A DNA stretch of 44,519 nucleotides from Candidatus Methanoflorens stordalenmirensis (GTDB lineage: Archaea; Halobacteriota; Bog-38; Methanoflorentales; Methanoflorentaceae), in assembly GCA_003139855.1 (NCBI GenBank), contig PLGY01000037.1:102347-146865 (forward strand). Direction: 5' to 3'. This document shows positions 1 to 8,028 of the stretch, one piece after another. A program made the translations under genes and the position numbers. The notes below the pieces were generated by a model. That model was given only the letters and a program-made list of their open reading frames with translations, did not search any database and was not told the origin of the DNA. Position 1 is the stretch's first letter. Each line of letters opens with the position of its first letter.

Positions 1-2
1 CG

Positions 3-381
3 AAGCCTGCTGACCTCGCTAAATGCATAAACGACCAAACGCTCGCGTCTGAACTGAAACGTTTGCAGGTCACCGGTTCGCTGCCTGATCTGCCGCGGGC
101 AATCAAATATACCGGCGCGCTGTATAGCATTGGCCTGCCTCCTGAGAGCATCGGGACTGGCCGAGGCCTTAAGGAAGCTGACGAGCGTGGTTTGTTAGAT
201 AAGTTGCTGACCAAGCACTTGCGAGCATTTCTTCAGATTAGAGTTCGCGTACCAGTTCGTCAACCTAAAGGTGGCAAAGGACTTCATTCCGCCAGCCGCA
301 TTTCGACAGGTCTCGCAAGACGTAAAATATCTTGCAGAGTATCTGGAGCTTGGAAAAAAGCGCCTGACTTGTTGTATGTGA
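3..381 (+). CDS. ppcA: Archaeal-type phosphoenolpyruvate carboxylase, C-terminal end, with an apparent frameshift (partial)
   Basis: The frame is open from base 3 and reads a helix-rich segment ending PRAIKYTGALYSIGLPPE (about 93-146), which resembles the C-terminal region of the small archaeal PEP carboxylase (PEP + bicarbonate to oxaloacetate). Past about base 222 this frame turns into Arg/Ser-rich low-quality sequence that runs to 488. The +1 frame instead gives a convincing continuation (EFAYQFVNLKVAKDFIPP, then QDVKYLAEYLELG) from about 241 and stops at 379-381. One extra base or two missing bases between about 222 and 243 would join the halves. This may be a sequencing error or a real inactivating shift. 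The N-terminal part lies outside the window. The family call rests on remembered motifs, so it is moderate. Confidence 0.6.
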
Positions 382-561
382 CTTTGATAGAAACCCTAAA
401 ACCGTCGCTAAGCCAATTCGTTAGCAGTGGACACAAGATGCTCGTTGACGAAGTAACTCAATCGGGCTCATCGAAAGCTGCCTGCTAAAGATGAGCAAGA
501 TTCGAGGTGCGTTGGGATAGCGCGAAGCTCGTTTCTGCAAGTCGCTTGGACGAATAGGCGG

Positions 562-1257
562 CTAGTTCGAACGCTCGTACGCGTCGACAATTGCCTGCCC
601 AGTCACGAACGTAAGCTGGTGTCGTTTTGCGTAATCAATCGAGTCTCGCTTGGTACGGGCTCTCCCGCTTTGTGCATCGAGCATTTCGCACATAGCCATA
701 GCTGGGGTAATGCCCGCCATCTCAGCTAAGGCTATTGAGAGTTCTGTTTGTCCTCTTCGCTCTGAAATCAACCCTTGGGCTGCTCGAAGCAGCGGGACGT
801 GTCCCGGAGACCGAAAAGCTGCGCCGAATTCAACTGGAAGATGAAGCGCCACCTTCTCTACAGTGAAGCCAAGCTCGGTAATCGTTAGTGCGCGATCTAT
901 GTCAGTTATCCCGGTTCCAACATCCCTGTGATTGACGGCGATTGAAAAGGAGGAGCGCGTATCATAAGCAAGATCACCGGGCTTCTCGCAAACCGAGTCA
1001 AGCTTCAAGCTGCATCCATTTGAGCTAACGAATTTTAAAATGTCTGACATGAAGGGGAGACACAGACTTTCAGCAGCTTGTGGAGAAATGGCAACGCAGA
1101 TCAGCCCTCCCGCCTCTACACGCATTCGCGCCACCTGTTTAGGCGTCGTCGAGACGGCGGGCACTACCATGTCCGTCTCGCCTTCTCTGTCTTCTGAATC
1201 GTAAATAAGTACCATTTCTCCTTTTCGAACTGCCTTAATAGCTTCTGCTACGCTCAT
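562..1257 (-). CDS. ribB: 3,4-dihydroxy-2-butanone 4-phosphate synthase
   Basis: RibB converts ribulose 5-phosphate to dihydroxybutanone phosphate and formate, supplying the four-carbon unit of riboflavin (and so FMN, FAD and the F420 chromophore). The 231-residue protein covers the whole family length. The acidic loop DSEDREGETDMV is at 20-31, HRDVGTGIT at 110-118 and SPGHVPLLRA at 150-159. The motif that normally reads GHTE, whose His is a metal ligand in E. coli RibB (His153), reads GQTE here (169-172), so Gln170 replaces the ligand; the codon is CAA. The ATG overlaps the ribK stop by four bases (ATGA), so the two are probably translationally coupled. Family assignment is secure; full activity is less certain. 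Confidence 0.93.
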   Translation of the reverse strand: MSVAEAIKAVRKGEMVLIYDSEDREGETDMVVPAVSTTPKQVARMRVEAGGLICVAISPQAAESLCLPFMSDILKFVSSNGCSLKLDSVCEKPGDLAYDTRSSFSIAVNHRDVGTGITDIDRALTITELGFTVEKVALHLPVEFGAAFRSPGHVPLLRAAQGLISERRGQTELSIALAEMAGITPAMAMCEMLDAQSGRARTKRDSIDYAKRHQLTFVTGQAIVDAYERSN

Positions 1258-1898
1258 ACTATCGCGACCTCTATAAAATCGCCATTATCCGTGTTGAGAG
1301 TCTGTTTGATTGAAACTCGAGCAACGGTTTCGATCACGTCGTTCTTATAATGGGAGCGATCGGGCACAATTACGGCTCCGTCGATGCCTCCAATCAAAGC
1401 CCTATAACACCTGATACCGCCATAGGTACGGTTACTTGTCTTGAAGCTTGAGATATAGATGGGGGATAGGTTGTCCAGCCGCACGCGAGTTGCGGCGCTT
1501 TCTTCGTCCAATTTTACGTTCAGCGTGCCGGCATATGGCATGAACCCTAGACGCTCTTCAAACTGCTTTGTGTAGCCGCGGACCGAGAGGTAGTACCGGC
1601 CCTCGCCCAAGCCTGATACTATGGTGCCGCTCAATTCGATCACCGGTTTTGATTCGAAAATGGACTTATAAGCCAAATACTGCTCTTTTAGTACGCCGGA
1701 TCCCTTCTCCGTAATGGTAATAGCTTGTGATCTGCCTGAAAGCGTTCGTGCAATCAACCCTGCGTCCTCGAGTTCTTTCAGTCTTCGCGAGGCCGTCATA
1801 GGACTGGTTCTGAGCCTCTTAGCAAACTCAACAGCTGATACTTGGATAGGTTTTTGCGCCGCGTTAATAAGCGCGAGCTCTAGAAGCGGATCTTTCAT
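1254..1898 (-). CDS. ribK: CTP-dependent riboflavin kinase with N-terminal winged helix
   Basis: Archaeal RibK phosphorylates riboflavin to FMN using CTP. From the chosen ATG (214 residues), residues 1-60 form a winged helix (TASRRLKELEDAGLI at 35-49) and the rest is the DUF120 kinase barrel with GLGEGRYYLS at 96-105 and GFMPYAGTLNVKL at 118-130. The frame is open to 2051, but the extra 51 residues look non-coding and contain a TATA-like element. The start at 1898 has GGTGA about 11 bases upstream, and the length fits the HTH-RibK form. The HTH suggests the protein may also act as a regulator, which is an inference. It overlaps ribB by four bases, forming a flavin operon. Confidence 0.88.
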   Translation of the reverse strand: MKDPLLELALINAAQKPIQVSAVEFAKRLRTSPMTASRRLKELEDAGLIARTLSGRSQAITITEKGSGVLKEQYLAYKSIFESKPVIELSGTIVSGLGEGRYYLSVRGYTKQFEERLGFMPYAGTLNVKLDEESAATRVRLDNLSPIYISSFKTSNRTYGGIRCYRALIGGIDGAVIVPDRSHYKNDVIETVARVSIKQTLNTDNGDFIEVAIV

Positions 1899-1948
1899 TG
1901 AATCTTGAGTCACCAATATTGATATGCCTATCAATAATGAGTTGATGC

Positions 1949-1958
1949 TATAATAAAC
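1949..1958 (-). promoter_or_regulatory. Candidate TATA box for ribK-ribB
   Basis: On the minus strand this reads GTTTATTATA. It is centred about 55 bases before the ATG at 1898, which would give a leader of about 30 bases containing GGTGA (1910-1914). Its position inside the longer open frame supports the shorter ribK start. Confidence 0.4.
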
Positions 1959-2205
1959 TATTTGGTCTGAGCGCCCCCGTGATTGCGCAAACAGTGTGAG
2001 CGCATCGCCGAGCTCTGGGCTTGGGTACAAAGAATCTAGCTTCAGACCCAACTGATACAGAATTTACACACAGGAAAAATCAGCAAGAAGGCGTGGCGCT
2101 TCTGCCGCAGATACCGGTCGAAGCGTTGCGTTTAGCGCCGAATCGACAGTTCACAATTTCTTTGGGTTCTTGAGTTTTATTCCGTGGATAGGTTTCCTTG
2201 TCGAT

Positions 2206-3798
2206 TTAAACGGCTTGCATACGGACAGTCGTGAATATTGGGCCCCGCAGGTCGATTTTCTTGTTCCGGCTCGTTATGTATCGTGTGGCAATTGGATCTA
2301 TTCGTAGGTTTAAGTCGTTTGGTGAGCGAGAGATCCGCACTCGCACCTCGAGTTTCGTCTTCCCCTGTTGCAAGGCTTTTTCGATCTCGTACGCAGCTTC
2401 GGCTGCGAATGCTTTTATGTACGTTATCCCTGTCGAAAGGCCTTCGAGCTTTACAGCCCCTATAACGTTTCCATCTTTGACAAAAACCTCATTCAGAAAG
2501 GCAGGTCCGCAAAGCTTCGTATTCTCTTCAGGCTCAATCACGGTGATTTTGACGAAGTTGTCGAGGAGCTCGCCTTCCCACGCCACGAATTCAACTGGGC
2601 TTGCATCAGCGCCGTGCGTTTTGCACACGCTGACAATTGCTTGTTGTATCGCTTCTCCCTGCAGCGTTGCGGGGGTGTGTTTCAGGGCGATGAGGCTGGC
2701 CAGCTCATCGTCCGTCAAAACGAATTCTCCATAAAACTGTGGGTATACCAGTGTTCTAATGTCCTTAAACGCGTGCGCGATCATTGCGATTCTCTCTACT
2801 CCAATGCCACAGTTAACTACCGGATATTCGATGCCATAGTTGGCCAATGTGAGGGGGCTGTATAGCCCGAAATCGGCTACTTCAAGCCATCCCGCATCGT
2901 TGCTTCTTGCATCATTAAAGTCGGGAGAATACGCAAAAGCTTCGTAGTGCTTTCCTGGCGCATAATAAGTATCTGTGCCGGTGGCAACTTGTCTGAACTG
3001 AAAATCGTCAAATCCGAACGGCCGCAAGAACTCCTCGACTAGCCATTTGCCTACATCAATAGACACGTCCTCGTCCATTACGACGCACGAAGCTGAATCG
3101 TGCACTCGAAGGTGCGTTGCATCCTCACGCTGCTCTCTTCGGTAACGAGGACCAATCGAAAAAAGCGTCACTGGTACAGCGGTGTATTTCTGGACGGTAG
3201 CTAGTGTATCGAACCAGGCGGCAGTCATGTGCGATCGCAGCGTCAGGTTGGAAGCCAGTGGTTTTAAATCCTTGAATTCGAAAAATACCTCTTCGAAGAC
3301 CTGTATGGCACGGTCGTCGGGGACATCCAGTACTTTTGCGATTTCTCTAATCAGCTCATCGCTCTCCAGCTCGCCGGTTTTGAGTTTGTGAAGCGTCAAC
3401 TGGAGCGCGGCGACTTTCTTGGGGGGTAGGTGGATACCGAAGCTTTTGATTATCTCCTGCTTCTGCGAGCTCAAACCGACGTCGGGCCTAGGCAGAGCAG
3501 CGAGATAGTAGCATCTGTCGAGTATGGCAAAACCGGTCGGCCCCCACTGCTTCATTATGTCCGCTTCGGGAAATATCGTCTCGTTGATTACCTCGTCGAA
3601 CCCCAACTCCAGCAGTCGTTGCCGCATTTTCTCGATGAGATCGTTCAGCGCGTGCGGCGCGCCCCGAGAGGGGGCTTGCTCTATTCGACGTAGGTCGTAG
3701 GTGCTCCCATCATCAAGCAGTTCACCGCCGTATTTCCACGCCTCTTCGAAGCTTTTTTCTTTGATTCGCAGTATTTCGCTCGTTGGAATCTTTTTCAA
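2206..3798 (-). CDS. sepS: O-phosphoserine--tRNA(Cys) ligase (SepRS)
   Basis: SepRS charges tRNA(Cys) with phosphoserine, the first step of indirect Cys-tRNA and cysteine synthesis in methanogens; SepCysS completes it and is not in this window. The 530-residue protein has class II synthetase signatures: LTLRSHMTAAWF (about 185-196), the motif 2 stretch SIGPRYRREQREDATHLRVHD (214-234) and motif 3 VNCGIGVERIAMI (328-340). The frame extends to a TTG at 3813, but that stretch contains GGAGG (3807-3811), placed 8 bases before a TTG at 3798. I therefore choose 3798, a TTG start. The gene is divergent from the radical SAM gene at 4009. Confidence 0.95.
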   Translation of the reverse strand: MKKIPTSEILRIKEKSFEEAWKYGGELLDDGSTYDLRRIEQAPSRGAPHALNDLIEKMRQRLLELGFDEVINETIFPEADIMKQWGPTGFAILDRCYYLAALPRPDVGLSSQKQEIIKSFGIHLPPKKVAALQLTLHKLKTGELESDELIREIAKVLDVPDDRAIQVFEEVFFEFKDLKPLASNLTLRSHMTAAWFDTLATVQKYTAVPVTLFSIGPRYRREQREDATHLRVHDSASCVVMDEDVSIDVGKWLVEEFLRPFGFDDFQFRQVATGTDTYYAPGKHYEAFAYSPDFNDARSNDAGWLEVADFGLYSPLTLANYGIEYPVVNCGIGVERIAMIAHAFKDIRTLVYPQFYGEFVLTDDELASLIALKHTPATLQGEAIQQAIVSVCKTHGADASPVEFVAWEGELLDNFVKITVIEPEENTKLCGPAFLNEVFVKDGNVIGAVKLEGLSTGITYIKAFAAEAAYEIEKALQQGKTKLEVRVRISRSPNDLNLRIDPIATRYITSRNKKIDLRGPIFTTVRMQAV

Positions 3799-3806
3799 AA
3801 CGGCAG

Positions 3807-3811
3807 CCTCC
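3807..3811 (-). promoter_or_regulatory. Ribosome-binding site that sets the sepS start
   Basis: GGAGG on the minus strand lies 8 bases before the TTG at 3798. It lies within the longer open frame, so it argues against the upstream TTG at 3813. Confidence 0.6.
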
Positions 3812-4008
3812 AAGCACGGGCCACGCAGGGCTCCCTATGCATCTGGCTTGCGCAACGGCGCTACAAACCCCTCAACACGATTATACTTAAGTTTTTACGT
3901 GATAAAGGGGCAGTTCTTCTATAGAGGGCGAGCTACGTTTGCGTCAAAGAACAGAGGACAACGCAGGCTTACTGAGCCGCTTGAAGTGAGTCAGGTTCCG
4001 AGGGAGCC

Positions 4009-5016
4009 GTGTATAGCAAAGGATGCGAGTTATGCCAGCTTGGCGCGAAGATGGTGCTTTTTGTCACCGGCTTATGCTATAGGAGCTGTTTTTATTGTCC
4101 TTTGTCTGAACACAGGAAGGGAAAAGACGCTGTATATGCGAATGAGCGTCTCGTAAAATGCGATACTGATCTTATAGTAGAGGCACGTTCCATGGACGCG
4201 CTCGGAACAGGCATCACCGGGGGCGAACCGTTGTTGGTGCTCCCAAGAGTCATACACTACGTGAAACTCCTGAAAAGTGAGTTCGGACCGCAGCACCATA
4301 TTCACCTTTACAGCTCTCTTGCTCCCTCGGGGCATGCTCTCCGCGTGCTTGCTCGTGCGGGATTGGATGAAATCCGCGTTCATCCACCGATCGAGGAGTG
4401 GGACAACTTTGCCTCCTCTCAATATTGCGAGGCGCTTAAATATGCCAAGACACTCGGTCTGGAGGCTGGAGTCGAGATTCCAGCCATCAAGCCCGTCCCT
4501 GCGATTTTAAACGTTCTCAAAGAGGTCTCCGGCTTCTTGAATCTTAATGAACTCGAGTTTTCAGAAACAAACTACAACGCTATGACCGCCGCAGGGTTTG
4601 TTCCGCTTGAGTCTGGCTACGCCGCTGTCGGTAGCCGAAAGATGGCCGATGAGATTGCTAACGATGAGGTGCCGACGTATTTCTGCACTTCGGCATCAAA
4701 AGATCGGGTCCAGCTTAGAGAACGATTTAAGCGTAAAGCGCGGCGTTTAGCTAGACCGTTCGATGAAGTCACCGAAGACGGCACACTCGTGTATGGCGTT
4801 GTAGAATCGGTGTCGAGTTTCGATTGTTTTACAAGCATTCCTGAAGACGACTACGCGATTGTTAATGGCGAGTTGCACATGTCTTGGCAATTAGCGCTAC
4901 AGCTTGCAAAAAAAAATCCGGCGCTGGCCGAGGCAGCGCGCGTCGTAGAGACGTATCCGGACGGGACGGTAGTTGAAGTAACGCCCCTGAGCTATTGTTT
5001 AAAACCGAAAACGTAA
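4009..5016 (+). CDS. Radical SAM protein, COG2108 family
   Basis: The 335-residue protein is a radical SAM enzyme: the cluster motif C-x3-C-x2-C is at Cys23, Cys27 and Cys30, and GGEP follows at about 71-74. An extra pair, Cys6 and Cys9, precedes it, as I recall for the archaeal COG2108 group related to pyruvate formate-lyase activases. The substrate is unknown to me. The start is GTG at 4009, because an in-frame stop at 3982 leaves only a few codons upstream and the N-terminus aligns with the family pattern from there. The gene is divergent from sepS across a 195-210 bp spacer with an AT-rich stretch near 3880-3897. It precedes the DUF2551 gene by 33 bases and may be co-transcribed with it. 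Confidence 0.8.
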   Translation: MYSKGCELCQLGAKMVLFVTGLCYRSCFYCPLSEHRKGKDAVYANERLVKCDTDLIVEARSMDALGTGITGGEPLLVLPRVIHYVKLLKSEFGPQHHIHLYSSLAPSGHALRVLARAGLDEIRVHPPIEEWDNFASSQYCEALKYAKTLGLEAGVEIPAIKPVPAILNVLKEVSGFLNLNELEFSETNYNAMTAAGFVPLESGYAAVGSRKMADEIANDEVPTYFCTSASKDRVQLRERFKRKARRLARPFDEVTEDGTLVYGVVESVSSFDCFTSIPEDDYAIVNGELHMSWQLALQLAKKNPALAEAARVVETYPDGTVVEVTPLSYCLKPKT

Positions 5017-5049
5017 ATACTTCCGCGCTGACTTACTATCGCCCCGGAT

Positions 5050-5391
5050 GTGATTGCGCTGAACGGCAAAAATGTTGAGAACCGACTGAAGGATTATCTT
5101 GAACGAGATGGGCAAGGGGTGCGGAGGGCCGTACTTGAACTGTTTCTCGAAAAGCACATCTTCACAACTGAGGAGGTTTATCAACATTTGAGGGACGGCG
5201 GGTACGACGTAAGCTATCGGGGAGTTTCCGCCATGGTAGGGCTTATGAATACTCGATTGGGCATCTTTAGAATAGATGTCACGAAAAATCACAACGTCTA
5301 TTCGCTAAAAGACTCATATAAAGACGTCGTTCGGTCGCTCCTAAGCGAAGGAAATGGGCTTGTCTCCCTTGGCGAGGATATCGTGTCTTAG
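5050..5391 (+). CDS. DUF2551 family protein (HTH-like)
   Basis: The 113-residue protein matches my memory of archaeal DUF2551: VENRLKDYLERDGQGVRR near the N-terminus, FTTEEVYQHLRDGGYDVSYR in the middle, then a helix-turn-helix-like VSAMVGLMNTRLGI. The layout suggests a small winged-helix DNA-binding protein, but no role is established that I know of. The start is GTG at 5050, overlapping an ATG at 5048 in another frame. The stop at 5391 lies 7 bases before the cis-prenyltransferase start, so the two probably form an operon. The frame overlaps a longer but unlikely upstream extension of the next gene. Confidence 0.75.
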   Translation: MIALNGKNVENRLKDYLERDGQGVRRAVLELFLEKHIFTTEEVYQHLRDGGYDVSYRGVSAMVGLMNTRLGIFRIDVTKNHNVYSLKDSYKDVVRSLLSEGNGLVSLGEDIVS

Positions 5392-5398
5392 AGGCTTT

Positions 5399-6343
5399 AT
5401 GTCGTGGATCAGACAAAACGCGCATAACTCACTGTACAAAGCTTACGAACGGCTTTTGGTCAGAGAGGTGAGGTCAGCTCAGATGCCCCAACACGTCGCC
5501 ATAATACAGGATGGCAACCGACGATATGCTGACAAGGTAGGCGAACCACGCGCGTATGGCCACGTTTATGGAGCGTTGACGACTGAGCGGGTATTGTGGT
5601 GGTGTCTGGATCTCGGAATCGAACAACTGACGCTTTATGCCTTTTCAACCGAAAACTACTGTCGCTCGAAAGAAGAGCTCGTACCGTTGTTCTCGCTTTT
5701 CGAACAGAGGTTTGCTGATCTCTACAATGAAGAGCAAATCTACCAAAAAGAGGTCCAGGTGCGAGTGATCGGAGAACGTGAGCTGTTGCCTGAGGGCGTG
5801 CTGAGGTCCGTCGAGCGCGTGGAAGAAGCCACGCGTCACTTCAGAAAGCACTCCTTGAACTTTGCTCTGGCGTACGGGGGACGAAAGGAGATAGTCGATG
5901 TCGTGCGGTCCTTGGCTACGCTGGTGGAGAACAACACCATAAACGTTGACGAAATCGATGAAGATATGCTCACAAAGCTTTTCTACAACAACAATGCACT
6001 CGCTGACGTTGATCTTATTATCCGATCAGGCGGCGAAGCGCGCACGTCGAACTTCTTGCCGTGGCAGGCGAGTGGCAACGAGTGTTGTTCGTATTTTTGT
6101 GCCCCCTATTGGCCGGAATTTCGAAGAATTGATCTTCTCAGAGCTATCCGGACATTTCAAGAGAAGGAGCGGGAGCGCAGAATCAGCATCGTTGAGCGCG
6201 CATTCTCTTTTCTCAACGAGATAGGCAAAGTCGAAGTGGAAGAGGTCTTCAGACTCTCACGAAAAGCTTGCGTCATTACTCACGAAGAAGTAAGCGAGAT
6301 CCTGCGGGACTTTGTTCCGGGAATCAAAGCTAATAACGACTGA
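5399..6343 (+). CDS. uppS: Cis-prenyltransferase, catalytic (UppS/DHDDS-like)
   Basis: This family adds isopentenyl units in cis to make long polyprenyl diphosphates, which in archaea become dolichol-type lipid carriers for glycosylation. The 314-residue protein keeps the catalytic signature DGNRR at 38-42, AFSTENYCRSKEE at 81-93 and a C-terminal RSGGEARTSNFLPWQ at 209-223. The usual SE.YF end is altered to NECCSYF. About 60 residues after 255 exceed the bacterial enzyme length. ATG at 5399 is chosen over an upstream ATG at 5354 because it follows the DUF2551 stop and has GAGG just upstream. The stop overlaps the mobA ATG by one base. A degenerate homologue lies at 9127, which suggests a two-subunit enzyme. 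Confidence 0.88.
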   Translation: MSWIRQNAHNSLYKAYERLLVREVRSAQMPQHVAIIQDGNRRYADKVGEPRAYGHVYGALTTERVLWWCLDLGIEQLTLYAFSTENYCRSKEELVPLFSLFEQRFADLYNEEQIYQKEVQVRVIGERELLPEGVLRSVERVEEATRHFRKHSLNFALAYGGRKEIVDVVRSLATLVENNTINVDEIDEDMLTKLFYNNNALADVDLIIRSGGEARTSNFLPWQASGNECCSYFCAPYWPEFRRIDLLRAIRTFQEKERERRISIVERAFSFLNEIGKVEVEEVFRLSRKACVITHEEVSEILRDFVPGIKANND

Positions 6344-6936
6344 TGAGAACGGCGGTCATACTTGCGGGAGGCAAAGGTTCCAGACTCAATTTTGCAGAAA
6401 AGGCGCTGCTTGAGCTGCACGGGAAACCGATACTGAACCACATTATCGAAACGTTCTCGGGCTGCGTCGATGAGATTATCGTTGTTGTGAGAGATGAGGA
6501 GCAGCAAAGGAAGCTGCACCTCTCTGGAGTCACCATCGTGCGCGATGAGGTTCGAGATTTCGGCCCTGTGGCAGGTATTTGTAGCGGGTTAAGTGCGTCC
6601 AGCTCTCAATACGCATTTGTCGCTGCCTGCGATATGCCTTTCATAAAGGCCGACGTCGTCGACTTTCTGTTTCATAGGGCTATGGGGTATGACGTAGCTA
6701 TTCCGTATCCGCCGGAACCATTGCATGCGGTATACAGGCGCGAAACGACGATTCGGGCGGCGAAGGTGGCGATCCAGAGGCGTAAAGGGGCTATAATGTA
6801 TGTCGTTGGTCAGCTCCAGGTTAACTACGTTCCGAAAGATGAGATCCGCCTCATAGACCCCAGTTTGTGCACCTTCGTGAACATTAACAGCCTGGAAGAC
6901 GTAGAAATATTAAACAAGAAAAAGCTGTGTGACTAA
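6343..6936 (+). CDS. mobA: Molybdenum cofactor guanylyltransferase
   Basis: MobA transfers GMP to molybdopterin to form the guanine dinucleotide cofactor used, for example, by formylmethanofuran dehydrogenases. The 197-residue protein starts with the nucleotide-binding loop LAGGKGSRL (7-15), followed by the Lys at 20 and the family's FGPVAGICSGL and ACDMPF motifs, both typical of MobA. The ATG at 6343 overlaps the preceding TGA by one base, so translation is probably coupled to uppS. The 3' end overlaps the convergent ccsA gene by four bases. MobA and MoaC (21402) are both in this window but not adjacent. Confidence 0.88.
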   Translation: MRTAVILAGGKGSRLNFAEKALLELHGKPILNHIIETFSGCVDEIIVVVRDEEQQRKLHLSGVTIVRDEVRDFGPVAGICSGLSASSSQYAFVAACDMPFIKADVVDFLFHRAMGYDVAIPYPPEPLHAVYRRETTIRAAKVAIQRRKGAIMYVVGQLQVNYVPKDEIRLIDPSLCTFVNINSLEDVEILNKKKLCD

Positions 6937-8000
6937 GGCGTCGGTCCAGATTCGGCGTCCGTTTGAGCTGGCGGCGCACGCGTGGCGTTCGGTGGTCTTT
7001 TTCGCGTCGCGAGTAGCAGTAGGAGCACTGCGACTAGAATCCCACAGAACAGCACCGTGCCGCTGATCGCGCCGCCGCCGGCATACCCGTGCAAGCCGGT
7101 GCTTACGCTTATGTAGGTTTGGAGAAATGGAAGGACGTACCCTACGCCAAGAAACGTGCAGATGGCCGAAATGAATCCAAACGCGGCGATATAAGCGGCA
7201 AGAGAAGCGCTCCAGTTCTGCGTTTTTGCGTGCAAATAGATGAGAAACACGAACCATGTGATGAGCGCCCACGTCTCTATGGGATCCCAGCTCCAGTAAC
7301 TTCCCCAGGCGCTCTCAGCCCAAATCGCCCCGGTTATTATGCCGATAGTGAGGAGAGGGAATCCTACTGCGACGCTTTTATATGCTAATTCATCGAGCTG
7401 CTCCAGACTGAAGTTTGCAAGGATGCCTGTCGATTCGGGCGTCCTTGAGGGCGGAGTGTCCTTAGAGGCGACGTCTCTCTGACGGTTGAAGCCTTCTGTC
7501 ATACGCGCCTCGCTTAGCTGTTTGTCTTTGAACAAATACAGCACACTCGCTACGAAAGCGATGACGAAAGCGCAGTACGCTAGAATAATGATTGGCACAT
7601 GTATAAAGATCCAAACGCTCTGCAATGCTGGGATAAGCGGAGCGGGGTTTGTCGGTTGCATAGAGGCGAAGCCGAGCAGCACGAATGCGAGCGGCGCGAT
7701 CAGCACTCCTGCGCTCTTATAGTCAGATTTTACGTTCAAGATCACATAGGCGCCCATGACAGCCCACGCAAAAAATGACATCACTTCATAGGTGCTTACC
7801 CACGGAGGGTAGCCCGCGTACAGCCATCGGGACGCAAGTGCAAGGGTTTGAAATGCAAATCCAAAAAGTGCTAAGGTAAATCCCATCTCCACGAGTCGTC
7901 GCTTTTTTATTGAAAAATATAGGATAAAAAGGACCGACGAAATCAGATAGGTTCCAAGTGCAATTTCGAATCCAAGATGTTCAAGAGCTACTGCGTCCAT
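6933..8000 (-). CDS. ccsA: Cytochrome c biogenesis protein CcsA/CcsB family (heme handling)
   Basis: This is a polytopic membrane protein of the heme-handling family. It carries the tryptophan-rich WWD-type motif WGSYWSWDPIETWALITW (232-249 from the ATG at 8000) and conserved histidines in HVP (134) and YLH (257), which ligand heme in this family. About eight hydrophobic segments are visible. A charged insertion, about 158-200, separates two membrane halves. With ResB (next gene upstream) it forms system II cytochrome c synthetase, which attaches heme outside the membrane. A GTG at 8012 is an alternative start. It lies 17-29 bases after the resB stop, so an operon is likely. The tail overlaps convergent mobA. 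Confidence 0.87.
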   Translation of the reverse strand: MDAVALEHLGFEIALGTYLISSVLFILYFSIKKRRLVEMGFTLALFGFAFQTLALASRWLYAGYPPWVSTYEVMSFFAWAVMGAYVILNVKSDYKSAGVLIAPLAFVLLGFASMQPTNPAPLIPALQSVWIFIHVPIIILAYCAFVIAFVASVLYLFKDKQLSEARMTEGFNRQRDVASKDTPPSRTPESTGILANFSLEQLDELAYKSVAVGFPLLTIGIITGAIWAESAWGSYWSWDPIETWALITWFVFLIYLHAKTQNWSASLAAYIAAFGFISAICTFLGVGYVLPFLQTYISVSTGLHGYAGGGAISGTVLFCGILVAVLLLLLATRKRPPNATRAPPAQTDAESGPTP

Positions 8001-8028
8001 GGGTCGTTCCACTCAGTTCAACGCTACT

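Noticed and set aside
63-488. Single 141-codon gene ending at 488
   Set aside because: Only its first part (to about 222) looks like protein; the conserved ending is in another frame with a stop at 381.
1899-2051. N-terminal extension of ribK
   Set aside because: Contains the likely TATA box and ribosome-binding site; homologues start near the Met at 1898.
5354-5398. Upstream ATG for the cis-prenyltransferase
   Set aside because: Lies inside the DUF2551 gene; the ATG at 5399 has a better site and the family length.
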